In this document: piece after piece, positions 13,701 to 26,500 of the stretch
How positions within the stretch are numbered: position 1 is the first letter of the stretch
Layout: each line of letters starts with the position of its first letter
Origin: Phytoseiulus persimilis
Lineage: Eukaryota > Arthropoda > Arachnida > Mesostigmata > Phytoseiidae
Direction: 5' to 3'
Assembly (NCBI GenBank): GCA_037576195.1
Contig: CM075104.1
Coordinates: 11,114,211-11,178,210, forward strand
DNA: 64,000 nucleotides
The notes under the pieces: generated by a model
What the model saw: only the letters and a program-made list of their open reading frames with translations
Told to the model about the DNA's origin: nothing
Database searches by the model: none
Program-made: the position numbers and the translations under genes

Positions 13701-15469
13701 ATTTGCGTCTAGAACCTGCCGTTAACGAGGATCCGAGCTGAGCTTTGGACATTTTCTCAGGGGAATCGAGCGTCGAGTATTCCTCTGGCGCGTGGAACCA
13801 GCAAGAAGAGGCAGCAGATAGCGGAGATTGGAACTCAACCCAGCTGAGCGCCGGCTGCCGTTGCGTTGCGATCTATACCTACGAAGCTGCGAACGAAGAT
13901 GAACTCTCTTTCGTCGAAAACGAGGAGCTCGAGTGCGTTCACGGTGAGTTCAAACCCCAGACGGTTCATTGTCGAACCCGTCGAGGAAGGGAAAGCTTTT
14001 CCTGAAACAGCCCCAACTTCCAGAGGGAGACGGCGATGGATGGATTCGGGCGCGCAATTCTCAAGGCCAAGAAGGCTACATCCCCGCCAACTATGTCCAG
14101 TTATCGGAAGGCCAAGGTGAAGCCCTGGCAACGAGTGAGTCTCGAAACTACTTTCCTCGTGTCTGACAGAACACTGAGACGGCGGTTACAATCCCTTTCG
14201 TTCCCCCAGATGAATCGTTCAGCGCCGTTGCATACGAAGACGGACCGGCTGTCATACCGCCCTCGTCTTTGCCCGGAACGCTGGCACCTGCAACGCAACA
14301 ACAACAACAGCAGCCATACTGTCGGGCTCTCTATGACTACGAGTCCACGTGTGAAGATGAACTCAGCTTTTCAGAGGGAGACATCATTAAAATCGTCAGC
14401 AAACTGGGCTCCGACGGAGTGGATGACGGTTGGTGGACAGGGGAGTTCAACGGCAAGGTAGGCTTTCTGATGCTTCTCGTCAGAGCCATGTTTATTCGAA
14501 CGAAACGATAGTCTCAAGCTTTCTCTAACTTGAAAATCCATTTCGCGCGCACTTCAGACGGGAACTTTCCCATCCCTCGTCGTGGAAGAAATCAAGCACA
14601 CCGGGGAGCCACAGACTCCGGTCACTCCGATGATACAGACTCCAGACGGGCTTCCTCCGCCGCCGAACTTCGAACCACCCAAACCGATTGAGACCCCGAA
14701 TGAAGAAACGCCCCCCGAAACGCTCGGATCTGTGGACGAAGACGCTGAGGAACCTGGGCCCCCATCCGGGCCTCCTCCACTGCCCCCACCCCCAGCCCCT
14801 GTGCCGACCAGCACTGTAAGATTCCGCCCTCTGAAATACAAAAAACGGAAGCCCTCATGACTATCCGGATTAGCGTTCATGTGACCTACGTATACAACGA
14901 ATGGCCTTAGCGTAACTCCTGCTCCCTTCGGCACGCAGGTAAATATTGTGATCGACTCGCCGGACGAGCCACCTCGAGAATTCTTCGACAGCTTCGATGA
15001 AGATGAACCGCCAACGACGATCGAAAGGAAACCCGCGGTCGAGAAAAGTGGAGATCATCAAAACAAGGAGGCCAAGGAGCATCAGAAAAAGGACGAGGAC
15101 GAGAAAGAACGAGCTGAGGATGAGAAGGGCGACGGAGAGAAACTCTCCGAGGGAGAGGACTCGCCCAGCGAAGTTCCCCCGGACTCTGAGCTCCCACAAT
15201 TGCCACCTATGCCGCCTCCACCACCACCGATCATCGACGAAGCCGAAGGTGCGGCTCACAACGATGTCGATAACGACATCGACGACGATGGATCATCGAG
15301 CCCGCCGCGTCCGATGCCGCCACCACCAGCGCCATTAGTCGACTCGCCACAAGAAGTGCCGATGGAGACGGGGGAAGACGTGCCAGCACCTCCTGATTTG
15401 CCTCCTCCGCCGCCGCCGCCCGCTCCTGACGTGGCGTCGCCCACCGATGGAGATGTTGATCTATGTTGA
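7710..15469 (+). CDS. nwk: Nervous wreck/FCHSD family F-BAR and SH3 protein
   Basis: The gene encodes an F-BAR membrane-bending adaptor that, in flies, restrains synaptic growth through WASp/actin and endosomal traffic. Exons: 7710-7742, 9152-9249, 9334-9465, 10974-11160, 11347-11505, 11597-11714, 11941-12323, 12434-12566, 12749-12846, 13320-13430, 13530-13683, 13761-13943, 14024-14134, 14210-14457, 14558-14815 and 14939-15469. All use GT-AG borders and total 979 codons including the stop. The start fits because exon 1 encodes [11 protein letters not shown], close to the fly N-terminus. The F-BAR region covers roughly residues 12-290 ([17 protein letters not shown]). A coiled coil lies near 371-414, SH3-1 near 565-625 ([17 protein letters not shown]) and SH3-2 near 660-725 (CRALYDYE, then WWTGEF). 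An acidic tail with several proline runs follows. Introns 1 and 3 are about 1.4-1.5 kb; the rest are short. Family assignment is firm; the synaptic role is inferred from the fly. Confidence 0.93.
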
Positions 15470-17918
15470 AAGTCCCTTATTGCTCCCGCGTACTCCACTC
15501 GAATCTTTCCCTCAGATCATCGCTAACATCATATAACCACGACTTCGCGAGAAGGCCTCGGAGTCTAACTGACGCAAATACCGCATCGAATCAAGGAGCT
15601 CGTCTCCTGAATGCACTTTGGGGGCGGTGTTTGTTCGCATCAGGCCTAGTTCAGTCTCCTCTGACATATATCAGGTGAGCGGACGGCCTACTGGAAACGA
15701 GAGCCTGCAGATGTGATGCCGTTCTGTTTGCAGCGAGGAGCTGTTGTCTGGGAAAGCAAGAGATCACTTGTGAAATCCCGAAGGGATGATCTGGGAGACA
15801 AAGTTGCAGCAGCTTTCTACGGTTTTGGTACTTGGTCTCGACAATGTCAGTGACGATTTTGCGCGAAAAGCGCTTTCGATGTCGGATCTCGTGGGCCGGA
15901 AAGGCGGATGCACGTTGACGTGGTTTGGTAACGTCAGACAAAGTCGGCATTCCAAGACACCGATCGCGACGGGGCAATCGGAGAATCGAAGCAGTCGGAT
16001 TGAATTCGGATGCATAGATCCGAAGAGTGTAGGACCGCCTCCGCTAACGATACGCTCCTAACCGGCATCGTGCGACTGTGACTCTTGTTTTTATTTGGGA
16101 ATGAGAACTGAATTTGCCTAGAGAATCCAATGCAGGGGGCGCGTGAGTATATCAACGCCTTGCGGAGGCGGATATCGCGTTTCACATCGGTCGCAGTGAT
16201 CTTCGTGACAGAGCAGGCATTTTTTGATTTCGTATTCACTGTTTCACAGTTATTTTTTAGCTCCGGAGCCTCGCTATGTCATCCTCGTCCTTATTGTCCC
16301 CACGGAGCTACATTCCATTATTAGCCAGCGATGGTTTTCCACGTAAGAGCAGTTCGGAGGCGGATAGGAGGAATAAGAAACACAGAGACGAATCGGGGAA
16401 TTTCCGAGATTGACAATATCATCCCATCACATCTTCATTGTTTGTTAGTTAATTAACTGTTTAACTGAGTCCCTCGTTCGTTGATTGACCAATCGATTGA
16501 CTGTTGTTTGGGGAAGTTGGAGAGAACGCATTCCCTTCGTTCGACACGGCAGCCAATGGTGGACTATATAGCGACACTGCGCAGACCCTGCGAACGGTTC
16601 GAATCTCACGCGCGAACCGAGACTTCGGGCACGAAATGCTTCGCCGACGGCGTTCACGGTCGCCCTTGGACTCGCCTCTCTGTTGAACCTTCTGTCACGT
16701 TTTCCATTGATGTCTCATGTTTGTACTGAGAAGAAGGAGTAGACGCGGGGGGGGGGGGGGGGGGGGGGATGGCATCCGTTAGCAGACTGAGCCTTAATGT
16801 GGTGGGTGAGTTTTATGATGTGACGATAGGAATTAGCGAGTCAGAATGATCACCAGAGAGGGAGAATTTCCGTGTGTTCGGGTCCCCTCCCACGGCGATA
16901 CGCTGAGGAGCGTCCGAGAAACCGAGCAACGATGAGATTCCGCGAGTGGGATCCTATAGCTCTTGATCTAGAAGAATATCGAACGAGACGCCCCCTGCTC
17001 GGGCATGGCCTGGGTAGATGGTGGAGCAGAGTTACAAGGAATGAAACATCGGTTGGAACGGATGAAATGGAGATATCGCGAACATTAATGAACAATTCGA
17101 GAGGTGAAGTCGCTATCTAGAAACCAGATGTTCTCTCGTTATGACGATATTTAGCTCTACGTAGAACGCTAGAACGAAGATTCATCATGAGCAATAGATT
17201 GAGACGACCCACCCCGATAGTCTGCTATGATATGATAATAAACCGATGGAAAAACCTTCTCTTGTGTTCGATAACTACCCTGAGGGGCTTCCTGCTCGCT
17301 CCTGTACTCTAGTTGCCGGGCACGTCTGCCTCCAGGAGCCGCAGGCGGTGAATACATGGGAGCAGTACAGTCGATTTCTCGAATCGAAGTTTCTCGTGTT
17401 TCCGCTAGCATGAGGAATGCCGCTCCAAAACCCTCCGAGAGAGCGAATCACAGGCCCGTTGAGACGTACCCATGAATGCGTGCGAAGTCATATTCTCGGT
17501 TGAAATAGTGCGAAATATGACAGAAAGGCATCGATTCGCTGCTTCCAATCTCGAACGACTGCATGCCATGAAGTTTGCTCGTAAGAAACTCCTCCCGTCG
17601 ATGGAAATTCCCCCCTGCATCTGAGGGGGTGATCGATTTCCACCTGAGGGAAAGTTCTCCAGAATCCAATGAAAAACTTCGGAACCCTCGTGGATTCCCC
17701 GCTCGGGAGAAGATTACGTTGAAGAACAACAGCAAGTCGAAAAACATACGAGAAGAGCCGTGCTTGGGGACACCTTAGGCCTGGAACCACATTTCGGGAG
17801 CAGCGCTTTTCTCACGTGTTGCTCTGTCCCACGTGCAAACACTCGTTCTTTCCTCTGCTTGTGCTTCTGTCAAAATGCTCCATCGTCCCATTTTGAATGG
17901 GCTGAAGTAGGGAAGACC
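15470..17918. other. 3' flank of nervous wreck, no gene seen
   Basis: No conserved reading frame is visible. I found no AATAAA close behind the stop codon at 15467-15469; the nearest plus-strand copy I noticed is near 17238, so the 3' UTR end is unknown. A 22-base G run lies at 16747-16768. Confidence 0.5.
16747..16768 (+). repeat. Poly-G run, 22 bases
   Basis: An uninterrupted run of 22 G residues, flanked by GACGC on the left and ATGGC on the right. Runs of this length are prone to slippage and can form quadruplex structures, so the assembled length may not be exact. Confidence 0.95.
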
Positions 17919-19110
17919 CTATCTGAGCCCTGCAATACCGTGCTGCAACCGAGGGTTAACTGTTGCGTATTCCCACAATTCTAGTTCTAATTTGAGCGTT
18001 TTTTTCATATCGGTCGAAAATGGATCGACTTTGATATTCCAGAGGAAGATCTTCCACAAGCGCTCCCAGTCCGGCTGAACCATGGTACGCAGAACGAATG
18101 GAGCAAAAGAAAGTGAGAGGGGGAAAAATAGTGCTTGGCTCGAAAAGGAAGCCCAGCCTCGGGAAGCTGACTTAGTCATGGTTGCGATGTGATAGTGCCA
18201 TTTGAGATTCGGAGAGAGGGACACGCCTAATATTGAGACAGCTGACGAGGGAGTCAATTTGATGTTATCGAAAGGAATATCGAGAGGTAAGGGCCGGGTT
18301 TTCTTCGAGAAAAGAGTGAGTTGTCTTTTCAGAGAATTGAACTGGACCAAATTGGTTGAGCCCGAGTTCAGAATTGTTTGGCGATCGAAATTGAGGGAGT
18401 CTAGCATGGTGGTTTGAGAGGAGCTGGTTTGGGAAGGAGACGGGTACTTTTTGACAGAGTACCCAGCGTGAAGCGTACTGTCATCCGCAAAGCTGTGGAT
18501 GGGGTTCGAGGCGGAGACGAGGAGGTCATTGATATGCATCAGAGAGAGAGTGCTGGACCCTGGGGTACGCCCGCATTCAATGAGTAAGACCTGGAGAGAG
18601 CACCATTGGCCATAACCTTCATGGAGAGGTGACTGAGAAAACTTGAAATTCACTTACAGAGCTCCGGCTGGATACCGAAGAAGGGGAGCTTGTTGAGGAG
18701 AGCTGAATGCCAAACTCTATCAAATGCTTTGGAGATATCAAGGGCAACGGCAATAGTCTCGCCCTATTTTCCGATAGCTGCGTTCCAGAAGTGAGTTGTA
18801 TAGAGCAAAAGATCACCAACAGAGTGACCTCTTCGAAAGCCATACTGACGATCACTAATGAGGGAGCACTGTTCGAGATGGGAGAGGAGCTGGCGATGGC
18901 TTTTTCCGTAACCTTTGACAGAATGGAGACCAGTGAAATCGGACGATCATTAGAGGGCAGGGATTTGTCACCCTTCTTGGGGATATGTTGGGCGAAGGCA
19001 AGCTTCCCGGGAAGATGCCCGAATTGAAGGAAAGACAAAAAAGTCTACAGAGAATAGGATACTTTTTTGTCTTTCCTTCTTTTCCGGCATCTTTCTTCGT
19101 ACGATCGCTC
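17919..19110 (-). mobile_element. Decayed non-LTR retrotransposon (LINE) fragment
   Basis: The minus strand carries pieces of a LINE reverse transcriptase in several frames. In 5' to 3' order on that strand: an N-terminal RT motif near 18935-18985 (IPKKGD, then RPISL), a palm motif with ISKAFDRVW near 18706-18740, the GVPQGS region near 18560-18590, and the FADD catalytic core at about 18480-18491. A C-terminal thumb-like segment (LGVSLSPNLKWH) follows and the frame ends at 17919. Frameshifts separate these motifs and the 5' portion (ORF1, endonuclease) is absent, so the copy is truncated and inactive. The motif style suggests the CR1/Jockey group, which I cannot settle by eye. It lies between two converging genes. 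Confidence 0.85.
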
Positions 19111-20509
19111 GCCATTCCTCAAGGGGTGGAGATTACTCCAATCGGTTTTTAACATGTGACCGGCTTCCTCCTGCGCGAATGAACGAAACCCCGGCGAGTC
19201 TCATCGCATGAAATTCGACGGTTCCCTTATGACTACTTGGGACGACTGGAAAAATGGGCCATTTCCGAACCCACGTCCTGACCGCAATTTCCATCATATC
19301 CACTCTCTCAAAATAACTCGAGAAACTCGAGAAATTTCCTCGAAAGCTCGAAAATTACCGACCTGAAACTGCCAGGGCGGGAGTAACAGGACCACAATGC
19401 AGTAATCAGATATATCGCCGGACTAGAGGAGCTTTCCTCAGTCCGCTGCGCGTGCATCATGTCGGTGAGACCCTTATGTGGCAGCTCCGTACGATCCGTG
19501 CATCGAATGAGGAGACTATCCGGCTTCTCAGATAAGAAGTCGGAATCCCAGGTTAAACCCTTGAGAGGAATCTCGAACCCGCTTCACCGGGGCCCAACAG
19601 GAAACGAGTCACTCAACTCAATGAGAACTCGCACTACCGAAATCCGTCACCGACATCGAAGCAGGCTAAATCCTACTCCTTAAAGCCTGTAATGAACTTC
19701 CTGATCGCGAGTGACATCGAATCTATACAGTCTAATCATTCGTTCGATCGGGCCGGCCACGTGCCACTCCTTTCCCCTCGAATGTCTCCCTGGACCTTCG
19801 TTTGATTCTGTTGATGAGTTTTTGCTACTTGGGATCGACCCATTCACCTGCTCAGGAGGAACAATATCGTGCTTGTATAGATGCTCCGAGCACGCCTCGA
19901 ATAGAGTTGTTCTCCCGGTATCGTCGAGTTGATGACCCAACCCTCTCTCCAGCCAGTCCCCACTATCTCTCCCGAGTGGACTCCCTCTCACTTGGTGACT
20001 CCGAAAGGTGTGAGTTCCAGGAATCGTATCGCTCCATAGACGAACTTCCATGATTGCCTCTTGAATTTCGGGCAGTCCTCAATTGCGTCTCAGCAGAAGA
20101 GAGCAGTCCGAATCTGAAATGTCGAGTGTCCTGTGTCCTCCAGCGCGGAGCTGATTTCAGCCATATTTCCCTGATCCCGTGACACGAATGGTAACGGGTG
20201 CGTTGAGACACGCTCATTGAATCGGGTGAGAAGGAAGAGAAACGATTTGGCACAGGGAGATAAAGTTTCTCCTTTTTAATTTGTTTTTGTAAATTCTCAA
20301 CTAACGCCCTTGTAAACCGAAATCCATATTTGGAACAATACAGATCAGTCACGGTATATCTCAAAATACTTTTCTCCTCTCCCTCATTTTCAGAATTAAC
20401 GATAACAGACTTGATCCTAGCTAACCGGCTCGTATGTACACTCTTTCACGTTCGTCATATAATCTCTCAGCGGGGGAAAAAGTCCTTTGAATATCAACTA
20501 CAGACGGAC
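19111..20509. other. 3' flank of DENND1, no gene seen
   Basis: No domain is recognisable on either strand. The interval should include the 3' UTR of the minus-strand DENND1 gene, but I see no clear AATAAA on that strand close to its stop codon. Confidence 0.45.
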
Positions 20510-23500
20510 TCAGATAGGGTTGGCAAAAGGATTTGTCGGGGGTCTACCAGGAGCCCAGACGGAGGGAGGTTGCCCTATTCTGCTATCTTCGTTCAGGAGA
20601 TGGAGAGCGCTCCCTCTTGGAGGTCGGGGAGGATGAGGCGGCCTCCGGAGGTCTGCCTTCCGCGGCGGCGGTTGCAAAATAGGCAAACCTCCCCGGCTTG
20701 CACCGGAGCTTCTCGTGGAGTTCGTCTGGCTTGTATCCGACGAAATTTGCAACCTGTTAGTGACTTTCGTCAGAAACTCTTGTGGGTCGACTTCATGATC
20801 AAAATCCATCGAGTAACGTCGCGCGTTCAGAACGTTGTCCGATGTCGAGTGATGGAATGGCAGAGCAGGGCTGCCCAGGAAGTGTGCGGTACCGTTGCCG
20901 TTCTGCGGCGGGACGACGAATCTATCTTCGAAGCCGTTTTGCGGAGTGGGTTTCGTCGGCGAATCGTCGAGGCATATCAGGTCGTTGACGACGGGAACAG
21001 CTGGCGGTGGGGACGTGGGGCGTCGAGGCGGCATCGGCCTGTCGGGAGGAGGTGGACGTTCAGGAGGGCCCAGCTTGATGCTCGGCGACGTGTGCATCCG
21101 TTGCAAGGTCGGTGGCCCACCGGAATGACGACGCGGGTACTTGTCATGGGTACCCGCGCTGTTTATCTTGGTTTGAATGTCTTTGTAGGCTTTCTTGCCT
21201 TTGTCTTTCACCAAGTTGCCGGTGTGCTTCACCTGCTTGTAAGCGGAGCGGACTGCCGAGGCCGGTTTCTGTTGAAGCCATTCCTTGTACTTGAACCTGG
21301 GAAAGAAGCATTGCTCATTGCTCGAGGAGGGAGAAACGTTGATGAGGGATCCGAGTATATTTTCTGTGCAACATCAAGAGATAGAACCCCTTTGGAGACC
21401 GTTTCCGTCACTTACTTGTGAGGGTTTTTCTTGAAAATAGCGGCATCGAGCTCGAAACGATCCACGTTGGGCTCGTTGACTCTGCGCATTCTATTTTCCA
21501 CGAATTCTGCGAATATTTGAAGCTGGAGCATTCCTTCGAGAAAAGGTCGCAACGACGAAGGCTGTGACATCAAGAAGCGCTCCTTGTCGAAATCCACCTG
21601 CGGTTCGTAACGGTTTTTTCATAAGTTCGAATATCAGGCCTTGTGGTGGGGAGGAATGACTCCCTGTAGGGAATCGATGTCGAGAACCGAAATTCGCGGA
21701 GCACGAGCTCACCTTCCCGTTTTGGGGATTGATGCAGAAGCCAGCCCGATAATCTCCGATGAGTACAACAAGAATATGCATGAAAGCCTGAGCAAAATTA
21801 TCACCTGCAAGGAGAGCAACCAGCTTAGCTTTCGGTGAGGTAGTCACCCAACAGGGCTGGCTCGTATCAAGTGACGATGAAGTTTATCACGGAGCACGGA
21901 ATTGCCATCCGATGACACGAATAGAAACATTAGTCCATCGTCCAACAGTATAAACGGTCGGAATGATGGCTTGCGGCATCGCCGCGCGTTGAACGACACC
22001 GGGCTTTCGCTGCCATCAGCTAGTCTCATAGTAAATAATTACTTCCCGCACCGTTGAATGAGTGAACGGTCACGGAAAGGAGTAGATTCATCTGCCGCGT
22101 CAAACTGCGCGATCAAAGGGCGGACAGTGGTCCGGCCCAATCGACATCAACGCTCAGTTGCGCTCGAGCCCCACATCGCTGGGATACAGGACTCGACGAT
22201 CACGCCGAAGAACTTTCTCAATCACGGTTCAAACTCTCCGACCGGAGAAGCCGACACAAGTTACGAACGTCGTCTGAATGCGCGATCCCACGGGCAGCTC
22301 GAAGCGAATCCTCGGAGAAGACTTGACTCGAATATCCGCTCAGTGCAAAAGCTCCATGGATTTAGATTTGCCGACGGGAACCCCTCTGCTGTCTTCGTAA
22401 GCCCTGTCCGGAATCGGCGATTCGCGATCAGATTTCGTACCTAGTTGAGCGTCAGGAATTTTCAGTTTGTGTTTCAAGCTCTGTTCCAGATCTTGAGGTA
22501 GGCGATCGTGAAATGGGTTTGTGAAGACATTCTGGTCCGCATGGTAGACCACGACGTCACCTAGCTCTGACTGCCGGACACGCTCCCATGTTGAAGAGGG
22601 CACACCTAGAAACGAAACGGGAGGATCGTGATTAGCAGCATTCGAGCCGACAGAAATCTGAAATTCAGAGGGAGATTTCCGCGGTTTTGGCTCGACTCGC
22701 TGATTACGTTTCTGAAGCGGCGTTCAGTCGGTCAGCCCAGTCGGCGGCGCCATTTACATCGGCAATGAGAGCTGAATATGGGAAGCCGAAAATCGTTCCA
22801 CACTGAGCCACCCGAAAGCTCGCGCTGTCATGGCACGGCTTGTTTGCTCGAGATAAGTCAGCGATCAAGCCGGGTTCGCATCGGCTCAGTGGCGCGGCGG
22901 ACGACTACAGAAATCGTTTCCGTTTCGATAGACGAGCCGTATTCTGCCCAGGGTCCTTCTTCGGAATGAGCTCCACCGTTTCCATTCTAGTCCCGTTTCC
23001 CCCAAGACTCAAGTCAGAGGAGGAGTGGTGGAAGCCAAGCCGTTACGCTCAAAAACATCGTTCTGCTCCGAGTCTAAACTTCAGTCTTCGATGAACGGAT
23101 TTGTCCAGCGGAATAAGTTATATTACAAGAGCACATCCGGAGAGCCCAAAACCACTCACCGATTAGGTAAGGCATGGGTGCGTTTAGAGTGTCGACCAAA
23201 CCCAGCGGGAGAACCGGTATGAAAAGGTGCTGCCACTGCATGGGATAAATTAACAAATTGGCGGCCTGAACACACGAGGAGAGTCGATTAAGACGTCTGC
23301 GGGTAAAAAGGAGGAGTTTTTAGTTATCCTCACGAGCGAACAATCGATCGGTACTCTGATCCATGGCTCGCTCCGACTGAAGATTGTCGTGGGAATCCCC
23401 CGTGCTCCGTGATCCCTCCTGAGGACAACTCACCTAGACACAATGACTATCCGGCGTTCGTGCAACATTGCTGTGAATATTTGGATCATAATGTTATGAT

Positions 23501-26500
23501 CGCATGCGTTGTAGTATTCTGTCAGATTCCTATCCTCCGGTATCGAAGGTATAGCTGTATGATCACAGGTGAGGCAGGACCAGGCAGATCGTCCATGATT
23601 ATAGTTCACCAGCTGCAATCAACAAGTCGTCTTTGTAGCTCTCATTTTATCTTGCTAGTGCTGAATCTTCCTCATCTCACAGTCAGATTTCTACGGCGTT
23701 ATGCATCGATGGATAACCACCAATTTTAACGGATCGAGAAACCGGACGAGTATTTCATCATGAAGAGATCAGGTCAGTCAGGACGAGGATTCCAGAAGAC
23801 CTCCATGGGGCGATCCGTCTCGTCAGAAGCGAGTCATCTTTTGATCCCTCCGACGAGGTGCGCTCCGAGCGCTTCCCCCGGTTGAGGCAGTAGTATTTGG
23901 GTCAAGACAGAAAACGCGAAGAGTTCGACAACACTTTGTTCACGTTCCCATCTCGCTCGCTCGGCGCCCGCCGAAACGATGTCGACGGAGGCGATGACGA
24001 GCAAACAGTCGAAAAAATGTTTCGACCAGCAGACCCACGGGTGGAAAAATGACAACGAACACAGAAATGATAAGAAAATCTATCCCTCTATTTGGACGCG
24101 AATTTTCGCTCGTCGAACAGGTCAAAGCTTTGAGTAAATAGCTCGGAAAGGCGGAGGGAAAACGACCTCACCAAACCGGTCGCGGGCTTTCGTGCGAACA
24201 ACGAATGAGATTTTTGAACCTGACAGCGGCGCGGATTCAGTGGCAGTTCTGACCTTGGAATCGTTTCTGGATCAGTTGCTGGAAGAAAGAATGGCCGCGA
24301 ACTTTTTCTTCTCACTCCAGTGAGTCCGACGCGCTTGATGCAGGCGCAAATAGATTGAACGTCATCGCATTGTCGAGAGGAAGTAAACCGTGTAAAGTGT
24401 GTTCCCCGGCCCCGAGGCGAATCGAGCGGTTGTCGAATAGATTCTAGAGCTTGAGTAACTTCTGTTCCGTTTCGCACTCCATTTGACAGGCGGAAATTTA
24501 TAATTTCGACACCTCCATCGTTCGAGCTGAGGAAGCGATTTGCGAGGCGAAGACTGAAGCAGAGGAGAACCTACCAGCTGGAATCCCGGCTGCGGGACGG
24601 TTGCTCTGTGTAGATTCTCGAGGAAGTCTTCTACCAGGAAATCTTCTCGTTTCGCAGTTAGGTCGGCGATGTGATTCAGGAGACGATAGAATGTATCGTG
24701 CCAAGGAAGGTCGGAGACTAGAACCTGAAAAGTAGGGGATCTGATCTTAGAGTTCAGCCTCCATTGTTTGGAGCTGCGTGGGCGATTCTCCACCGAGACA
24801 ACTGAGTCGGGTCGAGCGTTATTCCAGACGAGACGAAATTCGAGAACCAGTTGCCAAGACCGCCACAGACCCGGTGACGTCGGTTGCCACCCGTAGTGCA
24901 ATACCGGACGACCACGACTCGCGAAAATCGTTGTAGGGAAAAGATTCAAGAAAGGAGAAAAGTGTTTTCCCTGACGTTCCTCGAGCCCTGTAGCTCTGAG
25001 AGAAAAGAGACAGGAAGTGCTGAAGTATGCGTCAGTCTGGCTCGGGAAATCACCGCCTAGTTTCGATCTGCTCGACAATATGTCGCATGTTATTTATCGT
25101 AAACAGTCTCGCTCTGGGTCGTTGTTCTGGCTACGAGCACTCATATTGGATCAACGATTCTTGCGACGAATCTCGTGTGATTTCAATCAAGCGGACCGAC
25201 AGCGGATCGCCCGCTGATGCGACTTCCCAGACCCATCCGCTGTGCACGAAGCAAGCCCACACAGGGGAAGTAAGAACACCGTTTTAGGATCTAATTTTTG
25301 CCTCACGCTCGTCGTTACTGATGCACCGCCTTTGACAGTATCTGATCTTCAGCCGCGCCGTGTTCCGTCACCACTTCACGGGCAGAGTTTAAAGCACAGG
25401 ATCGAGAGGAGGGATAATTCGCGAAGGCTTGACTAAACCTTGAGATGAAAACTCGTTACTTCTTATGGACAAAACAGCTAACTTACAAGACATGTCGGGG
25501 CTTGAGGGGTATGCCGCACAAAGCCAAAGCTCCATTTGGAGTCCAAGGCGGTTATGACGAAGGAGAAATGAGTTACCATGCCCTGACAGATTGATGCGGC
25601 GTGCTCTGCCGATACCGGGACAGCTGACTGTGCAACCTGAAATCAGAGGTGTCCGATGAATCTCAACAATACATTCCTCGACCTTCGGATACGTCCCAAC
25701 CGATTCGTTGCGGCGAGAGGGTTGATATTTATCCTGAAGTCACTATTGCTTCGACCGAGAAAGATAGAAAACCGACTGAGGAGATCGTGCAGGCAACACG
25801 AGGATGGGGATCCTTGTTCTGACGCACAGCACAAGATTCGCAATCATCGCGACGCCGTGCCATGCGTTGGAATGGTGCTAACAGCACCCGGTGAATCACA
25901 ACGGGAGTGAAACGTTCGATGACACAAAGAATACAGTCAATGTTTGACGTCGACATAGGGCGGCGAGCAGTGTCTGCGAACAGTCCGCAGCGGTTCCCGA
26001 GCGTTAACATGGGCGTTCCAGTCGCAATTTTCTGCTCAGATCCATGATTCCCTCGTAAAAGAACCGCGTTCCACTTAGGTAGTCCCGCCACTGATATGAT
26101 CATCGAATTTTGTGCTCATGCTATCATGCTGTTCCGAAACCGTGAGACTGCGTCGGCCGCTGCAGAAAGCGGGCTCACGCAGAATTCAGCACCACCGAGG
26201 CGTTCGTTGGGGCAACTTCTCTACAGTGAAATCCTTCCGTTCCGAGATCCGTGGACATTAATGATCAGAGGATTATTCACTCATCAGTGCGTTTAGTCCT
26301 CCTTCCAGAGCCGATCCTGCGATGGGTGCGGGCTTCTATGAAAAACCAAGTTTGGCTCCCTACGGTGCCAGAAGTAACTGATGCACACTGTCGCTTGTAC
26401 ACTCCGAAGTTCCATTCGTTGTCCCAGATCGTAGAGCTTCTGAATTAAATCGTGGAATGATCGCGGAGCTGCAGAACTTGTCAGTGGAGTCTCTACGATG

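Noticed and set aside
16590-16625. GGTTCGAATCTC resembling a tRNA T loop
   Set aside because: No matching D arm, anticodon stem or acceptor stem upstream.
20330-21421. A 363-codon open frame on the plus strand, the longest in the window
   Set aside because: It is antisense to the last coding exons of DENND1, whose proline-rich codons deplete stops on the opposite strand. The translation is Arg/Val/Gly-rich with no domain, and the minus-strand reading is confirmed by homology and splice phases.
25743-25780. A candidate small DENND1 exon (frame with GFLSFSVEAIV) between exons 2 and 3
   Set aside because: Its phase does not fit, and direct joining of 27585 to 25636 keeps frame and aligns with the vertebrate protein without a gap, so no extra exon is needed.
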